This document shows positions 34,001-45,734 of a stretch of DNA of 64,000 nt, in pieces (the stretch's first letter is position 1; every line of letters starts with the position of its first letter). Source of the stretch: Ectocarpus siliculosus (Eukaryota > Sar > Phaeophyceae > Ectocarpales > Ectocarpaceae); the NCBI GenBank assembly GCA_000310025.1, contig FN649726.1:919295-983294 (forward strand). Reading direction: 5' to 3'. The notes below the pieces were generated by a model. That model was not told where the DNA came from and made no database searches. It saw nothing but the letters and a program-made list of their open reading frames with translations. The translations under genes were made by a program, and so were the position numbers.

Positions 34001-36572
34001 TCCGATGAGATACGGCGGGGGTGGGCCGTGAAAAAAAAGAGAGGTACATACAGCAGTAGACATGTCAAGATGCCTACTGAAGAGATAGATCATGGAGGCA
34101 ATGAGCCACACCCAAAAGGAGGCAATGAGGTACAGTAACACCCATCCACGTGCCCACGTGTAGCGCAAGAGGGTCGGCCGAAGCTGGCTCAGGTGTTACG
34201 CGTGTCGCACCGTCGGGAAACGATCGATGATTCCGATGCTGGTGCGTGGAGCGGTCATCGTCTTCCTTCGACCACAAACAATCGCGCCCAATGTTTTCTC
34301 GCGCCCTACACCACAGTCCCTAACAAACAGAGGGCAACTGCAAACGGGCGAGATGAGCGAACGTGGGGAATGGCTTCGCGGCCACTTTGCGTTTGGAGTG
34401 TTGAGCCACGTCTTACAGATTTTTCGGAAGAGAAATGGTTGCCGTATACGTGAGAGGGAGGGATAAAAATGGTCTCCCCGGTCCGTTTGAAACCGGCCTG
34501 ACAGTTTATTATACAGGCTCGATTGAAAAATTGAAGTTCCCGTGTAACTCGAAGGAACGGAAATCGTCCTCGGAGGGGACATTCACACGGGAACATTTCG
34601 CAATGCACGGGAGCCTAAAGGCTACCGGTTGTGAATCTCCACTGCGGCAGTCACCGCGACGAGTATCGTCGGAGCTGCCCGTCTGGAGTCGTGTTTTATT
34701 TTACGGAGAGCCGAGGGCGGAATTGCACGGGAGCCCATAAGCTATCCGCTGTGTGTATTTTCATTGATGTTCGTGTACAATACGGTCGTACGCTTGTGTT
34801 GGCCTGTGAGCGATCTTTCGTCTCGTCTAGCCCCGTTGGCTAGGCAAGGCCGCACAACAGGTAAATAGGAGACAACGGCCAAACCACATCAAGCATTGAT
34901 AGCACTGCTGCCAGAGGCTTGCCGATACCAAGAAGAGCGTAATCAACTATCCATGTGTGTGTTTGAACTCAATCGACAACTAGCCAGTATAGGGCGAGGT
35001 ACCCTCACATCTTAAGAGGAAAGAAATTTGCTACGACAGGTCCAAGCCGTACGGGACACTTTGCAACGACGGTGACAACCTTGAAACCCCACGAAAAATG
35101 TGATCACTCCTTCACGACACACACAAAATACGCCGCCGCAACCAGTCCGTATCTACATAAAAAAAACATGCACGAGAACATTCTTGTCTAACACCAAGAA
35201 GCGCAGGTTGATCGCCAGCCCCACGTACAACTTCCAAACATGAACTTGGGGCGATCGATTTCGACACACATTTCTCCGCAACGGTGATTTGTTGTGCGAC
35301 GTTCACCAGGGCTTTTCTTATAATGGCCGCAGTCGCGACACACATATAGGAGAACGGGCCCGAAAAGTAAGCGATATTTTTCAAGTATAATTCGACGAAG
35401 ACGCAGAAGCTCAAATTGTCAAGAACGCACCATTAGGCTACAAGAAACTCAGCTCCGCGCGGGATCCTGCACTAAACTCTACCAGGTATACATCACCCTG
35501 CGCACGACGATGGCGACGAAACAAGGAATTGAACATCAAACCAAGTTTGACATTCTTCTTTATTTGCGGGCCCGTTCTGTAGGCTAGACTACGGCAACAC
35601 TTCTGACTCGGCAGCGCTTGAATGTTCCCCCCACAGAATCTAGCAGCGCTCCTACGCCCTCTGAACGACACGCAGCCTCTACCCCTGCTGCTGTTTTCCG
35701 GACAACTACTGTACACGTGTTGCCGAACGGAAAGTTAACGGCAGCGCACCCCAATGGTAAACACACCCAAACCTGACCACTGTATTCTAGACCGTCCGGA
35801 ATCAGCCGAGTTGCCGCATGAATCAAACTCCGACGGACTGTTGTTTCCAGAATCGGGCACGACTGAAAGCGCCCCCGAGAGCTCTCTCAGTCAGCGGGCC
35901 GTTGGTGGCCTTCGTGCCTCGGTCAATAAAAGTCCAAGTAGTAAGTACACTTGCCGAATATTCATTGTTCTCTTTATGGATTTGTCTCCTGCTCTCCAGT
36001 ACACGAAATAGCAAATTCAGCAAAGTCCACACCCATCCCACTTGAGAATCATTCTTCCTGCCGCACGGAACGCGCGACATTGTGGACACGCCGCAAACTT
36101 ACCAGGCACTTGTTTTCCGACGGACCTCGAACCTTGTGCACGTGTGCGCCGGACGTCCCAAGAGTACCAAATCGGACCCAGTCGGACAGATATAATGACA
36201 CCAAAACCTACGCCAGCACTCGGGGCCAACTTTCGTTCCAGGTAAGGCCAACACGGCCTGACTTGCCGAATTTTTCCAGCTCTCCGTGCAGCCCCGCAAA
36301 TGTACGCGCGGGTGAATTGGCCGACAGAATTACGATCAACATCACCAACCCCCCGTTCCCTTCCCGCCCGAAGACCCCCGCAAGGCAGCGTACGAAGACG
36401 GCACGCCCGACACACACCCCACCGCGCCGCTCTTGTGCGTGTAGGCGACGAGTAAAGGAACAACCACAACGACCACAAACAACAGAGCCATGTTACCCGA
36501 CAAAAAAGTACGCAAAATGACACGGTCTGACACTACAACACACTATTTGGTTTCATCACGTGTACAGTCAAT
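31100..36572. other. Long stretch without a convincing gene
   Basis: About 5.5 kb with only short ORFs on both strands. About 32210-33160 shows protein-like composition scattered over several frames and may be a decayed coding sequence of unknown origin. 34536-34594 holds a 10-bp inverted repeat GTTCCCGTGT/ACACGGGAAC. A phrase GCACGGGAGCC...AAGGCTA/AAGCTA recurs at about 34604 and 34722. Nothing else is defensible. Confidence 0.4.
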
Positions 36573-39321
36573 CTATTGTGGACTGTCTGGTATCACCGCT
36601 TTAAGACATGTGGGGCAACGGTTGCGCATAAGCAACCACTTGCGGATGCACGCACCGTGGAAGGCGTGGAGGCAGGGGAGCACAGAGATCTGTCCCCGGC
36701 CAGCAAAAACATGGAGGTGCGGATTTCATGCGCATTTCCGACAACCGGGAGCATCGCCAAATCCAGGGTTCCCAGACGCCGCGCGACCCGGTGACAGCCA
36801 AGAGCATCGGCCAGCGGCAATAGACCAGGGGCGGCCGAGGCAGCAGCAGCGACGACAGTAGCATGGGCAGCGGACGGGTATGGCACGGAAGGATGCGGGT
36901 GGGTTGGTACAGGCTGCAAGAAGGGCGCACGTGGACACCACAGCACGCTCGAGTACTAGCCGCCACACAACGGGTCGGCACGCACACGCAACTGCACGAT
37001 CACGTCATACGTGCTCGCCGTCAGACTTGATGGGCGCGCGGAAACCGTGCGGCTGTTGTAGTAGTACAGACCGTGATGGCCCCCCTACCCAACAGGTGCG
37101 AGAACCATTGCACACTCGCTAGACCGCGACCGTAAGAGCTCAAGTTCTCCACAACCAGGAATAAGTGTCGAAAGGGGTCATCTCGTAAGCTTCGCCCCAA
37201 ATCAGGAGGTTTCCGCACTCCCTCGGCCCGGGAAAATCGATCTTGGAAACATCGGTCTTGGCGTGAGCTCGCACAACGACTACACGCATCTTCGCGGAAT
37301 ACAAACGGGTCGCGACCGCGTGTTTAGCGACATGCCTTGCATGGCGACCATATTCCCTCCTGACACTAGGGGTCACTAAATCGGGCCAGCCTCTGTGAGG
37401 CTCTTTCGAGTTCGTTCCATCTTTCTGCTTTTGGCCTTGCCGAAATAAAGCAAAAGGCTAATGGTGTCACGGACAGTGCAGAGTCCCAACAGAGGTAACA
37501 AAAAAGATGCGTGTGTCGGAAATACACGACTGGACCAATGAATACCCTACAATGAGCAGACCTAATTCCTGGACTTGATGAGAACAAACGCATATTCGGC
37601 ACGTAAATTTGTCGCATCACACCACCACGAGACTGATGGAGACCACGCACGCCGAGCAAATGCACGCGCGTCTCTCACACACACACCAACACCCCTCATG
37701 GCGTCCCAGATCATATAAATAGCCTTCACAAGCGTCTGTAGCGCGGTCAATGCTAGTCAAAACTCAACACGCGCGCGCGCGATTGCGCTCCCATTGACGC
37801 CTTCTCACGGGGTCCCAGATCATGGCCATAAATACAAGCATGATGAGCTTTCAACCGCACTAAGACGCAAGTCTTTTCATTGTTCACCAGGTTACCGCAG
37901 TAGACAGTGCCAACCACAACAAAAACACAAAAAACACGCCCGCAGAAGACACGCACCTCGTCGCCGAGCCCGAACTCCTCCATGCAGACCGCACAGCTCT
38001 CTTCCAGCCTTGCCCCGGCCGCCTTCCCGGTCTGCAGCACCGCCTCCATCGCCTCATCCGCGAGACCCTTACCCCCGGCGCAACACCTCCCCCCCTCCCC
38101 GCCCGCTTCGTCCAACGCCAGCAGCGTCTCGAAGTCGTTCTCGTCGATATCCTGGAACTGCAGAGCGCGGACGGCGTCGCTGAGGTTGCCCCCCGCCGCC
38201 GACGCTACCGCCGGGTGGTTGCTGTCGGGGCTGATGTACCCCGGGATGGAGTTCCTCCGCGCGGAGGAGGCGTTGCTGCGGCGTTGGACGCGGCGGCGGG
38301 ACGCCCGCCGCTCGGCGCCGGCCTCCTCTCGGGCGGCCAGGCGCAGAGCTAGGAGCTCGTCCTCTCTGGCCTGGGCCTCCTGTTCCTGCTTCGCGAACCG
38401 TCGCGCGGCGGCCTGCGGGGGAGGGGGGGCGTACTGATGTTTTGCATGCCTTAGACGATTGACCACGCGTCCTCGAGATTCATGGCCGTGTGCGCTACTT
38501 GGCAAGTTTGCAAGAAGACCCAGGCAACAAAGGCGCCCGTGGGAAGCCAGCCCGTGGGGGATAATGTTCATGGTTGATCGGATGGAGTACTTGGAAGGAG
38601 GGCGGTGATGTTCCGGTGCACTAACGCGGATTCAGCAAAAACGCTGCCGAAGTTGCCGGAAGTTGGTACTCGACGGGAGATCCATGAAATGGAGAACGAG
38701 GGATTACCAAGCAAAAAACACTTCCGTGCACGTCAGCTCACGCACATATCTACCACCACGACCGAGCATCCAGAGGCGTCGAGTGGCAACGCCTACGCAA
38801 CCTGCACCACCGCGCAAGCATGCAAACACACGCCCTTCGCTTGTCCCACCTCGTCCTCGTCAATGCCCTGGGACGGTTCCGCCAACGCCGCCGCCGCTGC
38901 GCTCGCCTCTCTCGGCCGAAACACCTGCGATGACACCGATGACAGCAACCAGCCGTCCCCCCGAGATCGTCCATCGCTCTCCACTGGCGTAGAGGGACAG
39001 TCCCACCGACCCGGCCCTCTTCCTCCCCTCTCGGGCCCAGCGGGAGGCGTAAAGCCGATCATGCCTCGCCTTCGGGCCACGGCGCGAGGGGCGCTGAGGC
39101 TCCTGGGGGGGGAGCGGGACCCGGTCAGGGTGGGTCTCTCACCGAGGATAGCGCGATAGCTGGCCTCGTCGAAGAGCGCGTTCGCCAGCCGCTCCTCGTC
39201 GAGCGGGGAGGATCCGTTCGCGGCGGGCACGTTGCCAAGGATAGCGCGATAACTGGCCTCGTCGAAGAGAGCGTTAACCAGCTTCTCCTCTTCGGCGTCT
39301 GGCGGGCCGCCCCTGTTGCGA

Positions 39322-39353
<32 letters not shown>

Positions 39354-39374
39354 GGACCTCCGGCGCCCTTCGCT

Positions 39375-39449
<75 letters not shown>

Positions 39450-40748
39450 CGCCACGAGCCGGCGTCGTACGTCTAGCGCCGTCCGGCCCGCGGAGCGCAG
39501 GCGCTCGGGGCTCGCGAGGCGGGCGGAGACCAAGCTGCCGGACGGCGACCGATGGCCGCTTGCAACCCGCCTGCTGGAACCCACCGTCGCCGCCGCCGCC
39601 GCCGCCGCCGCCGCCCCACGTGCCGTGGTCGAGGGCCTTCCGAACGCGCCTGCTGCTTCCTGCGCAGCTGCGTGGCTGCTTGCGCCTTCCCCCGATTTGT
39701 CCGCCAGCCAGTCGCCGCTGGCTGCACCATCAAGCCACGTCGCTGATGTCGGCGGCCTGTCGCGCCTCGAACCCTCCACGCTCGAAGTCGCGGGCTGCTG
39801 CTGCCGCCGCCGTTGCCGCTCCACCGGCGAAGGCTTCCCGCTTCCGAACTGAAAGGTCGCCGCGTCCTGCCGCCGTGCGGCAGAAGATGCCGCGCTCGCC
39901 CCTCCTCCGCCCGCTTTTCCGTAGCCTTCGACACCTTCTGCCCCCCCGGCTCCAGCACCTGACATCGACACTCGCAATGACGCCGCAGCCCTCCTCTTCC
40001 TGTCCTCCGCTGCCGCAGCAACGTCGCTCCGAGTCACCGGGGCTAGCCCCAGCGACACCGCCATCTCCGTTGCGGTCGCCTTCGGCGGAGCCGCCCCCCA
40101 CGCGGCCACCGCCGCCGATCGCGCCCCACCAACCCGCGTCCCCCGCTCCACTCCGCTGTTCCGGCCCGCCCGCCACAGCCCTCCGACGCCCGCCGCCGCC
40201 GCCGCTTGGGAACGGCAGCTCCTCACGGACCCGCTGCCGCCCCGATGGATACCCTGGTTGCGGTACACGCCTCCGCCGCTAATACTCTTGCGACCACTCC
40301 CCGCGCTTCCGGCGGCTCCTCCCTCTCCTCCTCCCGTTGCTGCTCCCGCTCCCGCTCCCGCTCCCACTTGCGCTCCCGCTGCCGCTCCCGCTGCCGCTCC
40401 CGCTGCCGCTCCCGCTGCCGCCGCTACCGGCCTCCCGGCATCGCGGGTTTCGATTCGTTCGGGACTACCAGTCCAATTTCCGAGAGGGGTTGCCAGGGAA
40501 GACGGCTGTCTCTCCGTTCGTGATTCCGCGGGGGCCCCACCGTCGCCATCGCCGGCAGCACCGGCGACGTCAGCGGCGCCTCCGCTACCGCTTGTCACGG
40601 GCGCGGAGGAGTGCGGCGGGAACCCCGAGAGCGCGCTGATGACTAGAGTTAGGGCCGACGCCGTCACCGCGTTGGCCCTGTCGCAGGACTGGACCGTGTC
40701 GAGCACCTTGGAGTGGTAACCGGTCTCAGCGCTAAAGGGGTCGTTCAG
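36573..40748 (-). CDS. RING-H2 finger protein (probable E3 ubiquitin ligase)
   Basis: Three phase-0 exons: A 40748-38850, B 38412-37957, C 36689-36573 (ends TAG). Introns of 437 and 1267 nt are GT-AG. The exon B end and exon C together form one RING-H2 finger: [13 protein letters not shown] then [11 protein letters not shown] and GACIRKW...NRCPTC (C-x2-C-x14-C-x-H-x2-H-x2-C-x10-C-x2-C). Exon B also has a long charged helix ([21 protein letters not shown]). Exon A is low-complexity: Ala/Gly/Ser runs, a (Gly-Ser)n stretch from a GAGCCC microsatellite, and two copies of [19 protein letters not shown]2 proteins pass ubiquitin from an E2 to a substrate. The finger splitting exactly at an intron with all ligands kept makes the gene model strong; the N-terminus is unresolved because an acceptor (GCACAG) precedes exon A and a sequence gap lies beyond. 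Confidence 0.85.
39141..39288 (-). repeat. Duplicated [14 protein letters not shown] module in the RING-H2 gene
   Basis: Two closely similar DNA segments, about 39141-39195 and 39234-39288, encode the acidic-hydrophobic motif [18 protein letters not shown] and [18 protein letters not shown], spaced about 33 residues apart. Conservation inside an otherwise low-complexity protein suggests a binding motif. Confidence 0.8.
39376..39446 (-). repeat. GAGCCC hexanucleotide microsatellite
   Basis: About 12 perfect units of CGAGCC, in frame in the RING-H2 exon, giving a Gly-Ser dipeptide run. CCG trinucleotide runs lie near 39325-39350 and 39585-39615. Confidence 0.9.
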
Positions 40749-40778
40749 CTGTGCCTAGGGGGCGGGCGCCGGATGGGG

Positions 40779-40993
40779 GGGGGGGGGGGGGGGGGGGGGG
40801 GAACCAAAACCCCCGGGGCGCCCCGGAATTTTTTAACATTTACCCCCCCCCCCCCAAAAAGGGGGGNNNNNNNNNNNNNNNNNNNNNNNNNNNNNNNNNN
40901 NNNNNNNNNNNNNNNNNNNNNNNNNNNNNNNNNNNNNNNNNNNNNNNNNNNNNNNNNNNNNNNNNNGGGGGGGGGGGGGGGGGGGGGGGGGGG
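40779..40993. other. Assembly gap flanked by homopolymer runs
   Basis: 100 N (40867-40966) with a long G run and short CCCC/GGGG tracts on the left and about 27 G on the right. The gap length is a placeholder. It falls just upstream of exon A of the RING-H2 gene and may hide part of it. Confidence 0.95.
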
Positions 40994-41070
40994 TACTCAT
41001 AGTCGTCGTGCATGCCGTAGTCGTTTGACCATTGACCTCGCATCCCTACAAAGCCGGGACGGAGCACGCC
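40993..41070 (-). mobile_element. Fragment of LINE 3' region
   Basis: The segment shares GTACTCAT, TTTGACCATTGACC and GGAGCAC, in the same order, with 63168-63239, which is the 3' end of the LINE ORF at the right edge. It is a short decayed copy. Confidence 0.6.
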
Positions 41071-41462
41071 GGGTTCTCACCGGACCAGGCTCTCACATCA
41101 CCAAGCGCGAAGCACCGTGAGGTATTCGGTGAGTCGCATGAAGGGTGAGCTGCATCCTGGTAAGGGTGTTCGGCATCTTGTGCTTACTTCCTGCGTACGG
41201 ATGACAGCTGCGTATGACTTAATTTAGTTTCTGGTGCGTTCACTTCCAGAGACAGTTATAAGCACTGTGTAGCTGCCTCGAGGATGCATGACCATTTTAA
41301 CACAACGTGGTGCGATCATCCCCCTTGCGCGGAGTGAGGTTTCTCCACCCCGCACAACATGATCTACTCGACCACCACTATGGTTACCGCCAAATAAAAA
41401 AAACAGAGGTAAAAAAAAAAACGGTAACCTGGTTGCCGAGTTCACGAAGTGAATTGGCTTGT

Positions 41463-41601
41463 TTACAACGTCGTTGCCAAGCGACGGAAACCCAACCCCG
41501 ATGGCAAACACCGGGGGGGGCGGCTTGTTTTACAACGTCGTTGCCAAGCGACGAAAACCCAACCCCGGATGGCAAACACCGGGGGGGGGGGGGGGGGGGG
41601 G
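41463..41601. repeat. Two tandem 60-70-bp units ending in G runs
   Basis: Two copies of a unit starting TTACAACGTCGTTGCCAAGC and ending GGCAAACACC plus a G run (8 G in the first, 21 G in the second). No coding sense. Confidence 0.8.
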
Positions 41602-42574
41602 TAGCAGCACTGTCAGAAAAGCTAGGAACGCCAACCCATATCAAGGGCGGCGGGAGGGCACTCATCGGGTCATCAGAGAAACAGGTGTGGGAGATTGGGA
41701 GGCGACTTCTTCGATCTAGTGAGAGGGAATCCCGCCACCACCAATACTGGATGCGCTTTCCAGGCTGAGAGACACACAAGAGAGGTACGATTCTCTACCG
41801 ATGTTGTTTCCACCTACTACGATACTGGTGTCAAGGCTGAAAGGGCGCACACCTCTGGTTGACACGATGCACGACATTTTCCAAGAACCCGCATTCAAGG
41901 GACTATGCCCAGAGACCTTCAACTCGTCAGGACCAATAGCGGGACGACCAAACAGCCCCGGTGGTTTATGTGGTCCGTCCCCTGTTTGGCTTGATGGGGA
42001 TTGTCCTATTCCGGGCCAAGTCAGCGACCCCGCTACAAGCGTCGTCGTATCGAGTATTGCTGAAACGAAAACGTGCATCTTTCGTGAGTGCGCTTGACGG
42101 AAGAACTGCTCAACCATTCTCCCGCCGAGAACTCCAGTAAGACAGGTGCTGCCGAAGGAGCTCTTCTATTATATGTTTGCGATGTTCGGTGTAAACCCAC
42201 CCAGTATCTGACTTACGCGTCCGACGTCAATTTGTAACAGAACGGAGTCAACGTGAATCACTGCTTCGCGAGCTTCTCCTGCACCGTCAAGTACGTGAGG
42301 TTCTAGGGCATCACCTTCTGACGGACAGAAGCGCCCCAAAGGGCGTACCCGAGTCCCGAATATTCTACGGAAGACAATAACGGCGAGTCTTGGGTGATCA
42401 CAATGCCGTCGTCAGGTGACACCCCCAGCCTCTGCCACTGCGCTTGCGCCAGTGCATGGCCACTTCACGGAACGACTACTACGCCGAACACGACGTAATG
42501 TACACGGACTTCCGGTGCGACATGGCATAACGCCTCCGCCGCCGGCGGTGAAGAAAAATATTCATAAACCTCAC

Positions 42575-42703
42575 CAGCGATCCGTGATACATGTCGTCGG
42601 CGATTTGCTGCGCATGCAGAAGAGTGGACTGCGCCTTCCGCCCGTCGTTCGTGACCGCCACGGGCCGCCCCCTGTGCTGCAACGATTCATGGGGCCCGTG
42701 CGC
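42575..42703 (-). CDS. Candidate upstream exon of the RING-H2 gene
   Basis: 129 nt (43 codons), phase 0, with a CAG acceptor and a GTGAGG donor. It encodes AHGPHESLQHRGRPVAV, TNDGRKAQSTLLHAQQ and IADDMYHGSL, which has normal protein character, unlike the other frames. Exon A of the RING-H2 gene begins [16 protein letters not shown] in a compatible phase. The link is inferred from strand, phase and spacing; the family is not recognised. Confidence 0.5.
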
Positions 42704-43142
42704 CTGAATTCGAGACGAACAACAAACCACATGATATGTTTTCCGTTAGAGACCAAGAAAGCGCCAATAGTTGGTATTTTTCCATGAGAAACAAAGGTGG
42801 GAAACAGTAGTAGTTGGTGAATTTAATGGGGAAAATTCTTGTGACGGTTAGAATATCGCTGCGGCACCGTGGATCGTGCTCGTCAAGCTTGTTTGCGGCG
42901 AGGAAGCACCTCGCATGTGAGAGGGGGTTCTGACAACAGAGCATGCGGTCAAGGGACACATTAACAACGAGCACATAGAGGATGCCTGCTTGTTGTCACC
43001 GGCGTTTCGAGAAAAGTACGGGCCCGATGTACCTGGAGAGAATCTGCGATTCGCATTCTAGCTGTCCTTGTTACGTATGCATACTTTGAACCCATGCTCA
43101 CATAAATACGTGCATGCACAAGCTACCTGTTCCGCATGATGC

Positions 43143-45734
43143 CTAAACCGCCACGTGCCTGTCCAACACACTGTCCAAGGGGGAGACCTCGGACAGAGAG
43201 AGAGAAAGAGAGATGTAGTCGGGGCGAAACAAACGACAACTTTCCCGCCCCCTGAACGCGAGGGGGAGATCGCTGGGCATACCTGAGGTGAGAATAAAAC
43301 TGGCAGATACTGGGAGGCCGTCAACAGTTGTAACGGTGGAGGCATTTCGGAGAAGCTGGTGCGAGAGGATAGTAACGGTCGAACAAGGAAAAGGTAAACA
43401 ACACGAAAACTGCGGAAAGTACGGCGCAATATCATACGTCCCATCTTCTCATTTCTCACCTGTGCGAGCAGCGAATGTCTCAGCTTGGTCAGCTGGCGGC
43501 TACAGCGGACGAGAGCATGCAGCAGTGGGTCCCCCTTGATCACCTCCGTGGCTTGCGCAGGGGCTTCGACCGTCTCACCTGGCGCCGGCGCCGGCGCCGA
43601 CGCCGACGCCGGCGTGGCCTTGGCAACCTCCTGGTTTGCGTCACGAAAAAAGAAGCAGCCAACGACCAGGTCGGATGCTGAAAGGGACGGCACACTTTCC
43701 TTCAGGAGAGAGGGGCGGATACCATGTATGCAGAGCGCCGTCCCTCGCGGGGGTTCGTCATGCGAGAATCGTGCTGGATGCGGATCGCAACCTACTCCTT
43801 GTATATTGCAAGAGTGCTTGCTGTTCACTGCTCCTTGGTGCCTCCCACCGTGGTGTGGAACTCTAAGCGCCACAAAGGCAACCGAATTGCATCGCTGATG
43901 TAGGAAATGCTACCACATGTATACGCCGATTCAAAGCACCGTGCTGGGCACCTGTTACGAAACAGGGTAGGATTGACGTTGAGGGTAAGCTCCACTTTGG
44001 AGGGCGAATTGGGGTTTTGGTTTGGTTTGGGCCTTTGAGGGGAGGGAATGTTGGTCCAGTTCGTGCTGTAAAAAATAGTCAGGCACGTAACAACGGCAAC
44101 ACACAAGAACACGGACGTGGGTACTGCTGTATTGTAGTGTTGCATCGCTCGATTTGATTGGTTACTTGATCTTTATATCTTGCGTCTATAATCAAATGTA
44201 ATCAAATGTGTGTCTCTCTGTTTGCTGTCTGTCTCTGTCTTGCTGTCTGTCTCTCTGTCTCCAGCTGGCCCAGCTACACCCTCCCACAAAACCCCCAGAT
44301 CCCCGAAACTCTTGTGCATGAGGGCCACACATACGAACACATGGACACTTGATTGGCATCATGAAGAACCGCCGTGTTGGAAAATACAAATTCCTTGAAT
44401 GGAATAATGGTACGTAGCTTTCGTAGGAACTAAGCGGGGTGTTCTCAAGGAAATCGGCGCACGTTTGTTCACCGGGGTAAAACCGCTCCTCCCGTGTGTG
44501 GACAACAAAGATTCCTGGTGCGCACCAACCAACTACAGCAGTAACACCTATTGTATAATGTGACTAGCTGCAGAGATCCAAAGGTTCGTATTATTGAAGG
44601 AATCAAGGCCCGGCGATGATACCGAACTTTTTGTTCTCCATATGCATTGTATACAATGGGAAGAAAAAGTAGGCTCAATCACATCCGCTGCGCTCAAGAT
44701 CTTACATAGATGTCAGCGTTGAAATTTACGGAACAGTTTGTTGACGAAAAAGAGGACTGCTATCTTCGCCACAATTACTGCTGTAGTAAGGAAGGCAAGT
44801 ACCGCAGCGGAATTATTCTCCATGGGCCTGGAATTGGAGCCTGTCCTTTGGGAGAGGAACAAGGCAGATATGCAAATGCATCTCTATAGGTAAGTACACA
44901 GCCAGTGGACTTTGAGAAGTGACGGGAAAAGGTGGGATATTTACAATGCGTCGAGCAGTATTCCACAAAAAAATGCGGGGGAGACGACGATAGAGCCTGC
45001 TTGGGGTACGTATGTGCGTACACGAACTCTTGACCAAAACGGTAAGGGTGACCAAAACGGTAAGGGTTACGGTAAGGGTTAGCCCACCAACTGAAACACA
45101 GGCAGCTGCAAAACGGAAACAAGTTGCTCTGTGGGAACCACAAAAACAAGCTGCCACGCCACTATTTACTATTTACGCCTCCTCATGCCACCCTACCCTT
45201 TGTTCGCGATGTTCAACCGCACAGACTTGAGATCGGGCGGAGTGTTGAATGCCGCGTTCCTGTTCCTGCGGGATCATCATAGAGGGCTATACTGACTGCT
45301 GGCAGAGACACGCTGTGCTTGCTGGGCGCACAAACGCTGGTGGCCAGGGTCCTCCCTCCTCCCCCATCACGCAAGTACATCACGAGCATTCAAATCACAG
45401 CAGGGAGGTGGCCTTATGGTATGAACAGGTCCGGGCTTCGGACCCAAACTCCGGTAAAAATCGGAACGCGGCCTTTTTTCCCTCTTTTCGTTCACCTCGA
45501 CGCAGCAGATGTGGCACCTGAAACAGTAACAACCCCAGCCACCGATTACTTTGGTTTCTAACTTACCTCGTCCAGATGTCGCTGGAGTTCTACCAACGCG
45601 ATGCCAATCTCGCCCGCCGCCCGCAAAGCCCTGCCGCCCGCTGTAACATCAATGCTGCTGCTGCTACTTCCCGCGATGACACTTGCCATTTTTCCAGCTC
45701 TCCTGAAGAGCGGGTCGTGTGACACAGAGATGAC
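43143..45734 (-). CDS. Unidentified small helical protein, 3' exons
   Basis: Three exons join in phase 0: 45734-45567 (56 codons, donor GTAAGT), 43630-43460 (57 codons, donor GTGAGA) and 43187-43143 (14 codons and TAG). The first reads VISVSHDPLFRRAGKMASV, a Ser run, and GRALRAAGEIGIALVELQRHLDE. The second has an Ala/Pro linker and then DPLLHALVRCSRQLTKLRHS. The last ends SPLDSVLDRHVAV. The pattern suggests amphipathic helices around a flexible linker, perhaps a subunit of a larger complex. No family is recognised. Upstream exons and the start codon are not identified, and an extra exon inside the 1.9-kb intron cannot be ruled out. Confidence 0.55.

Noticed and set aside
39316-40719. Plus-strand Pro/Arg-rich ORFs opposite the RING-H2 exon
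   Set aside because: They mirror low-complexity GCC/GAGCCC sequence; the minus frame continues into a complete RING-H2 finger with matching splice phases.
45042-45085. GGTAAGGGTTACGGTAAGGGTTAG as telomere-like array
   Set aside because: The unit is not a clean TTTAGGG or TTAGGG; it is a short local duplication (ACGGTAAGGGT).
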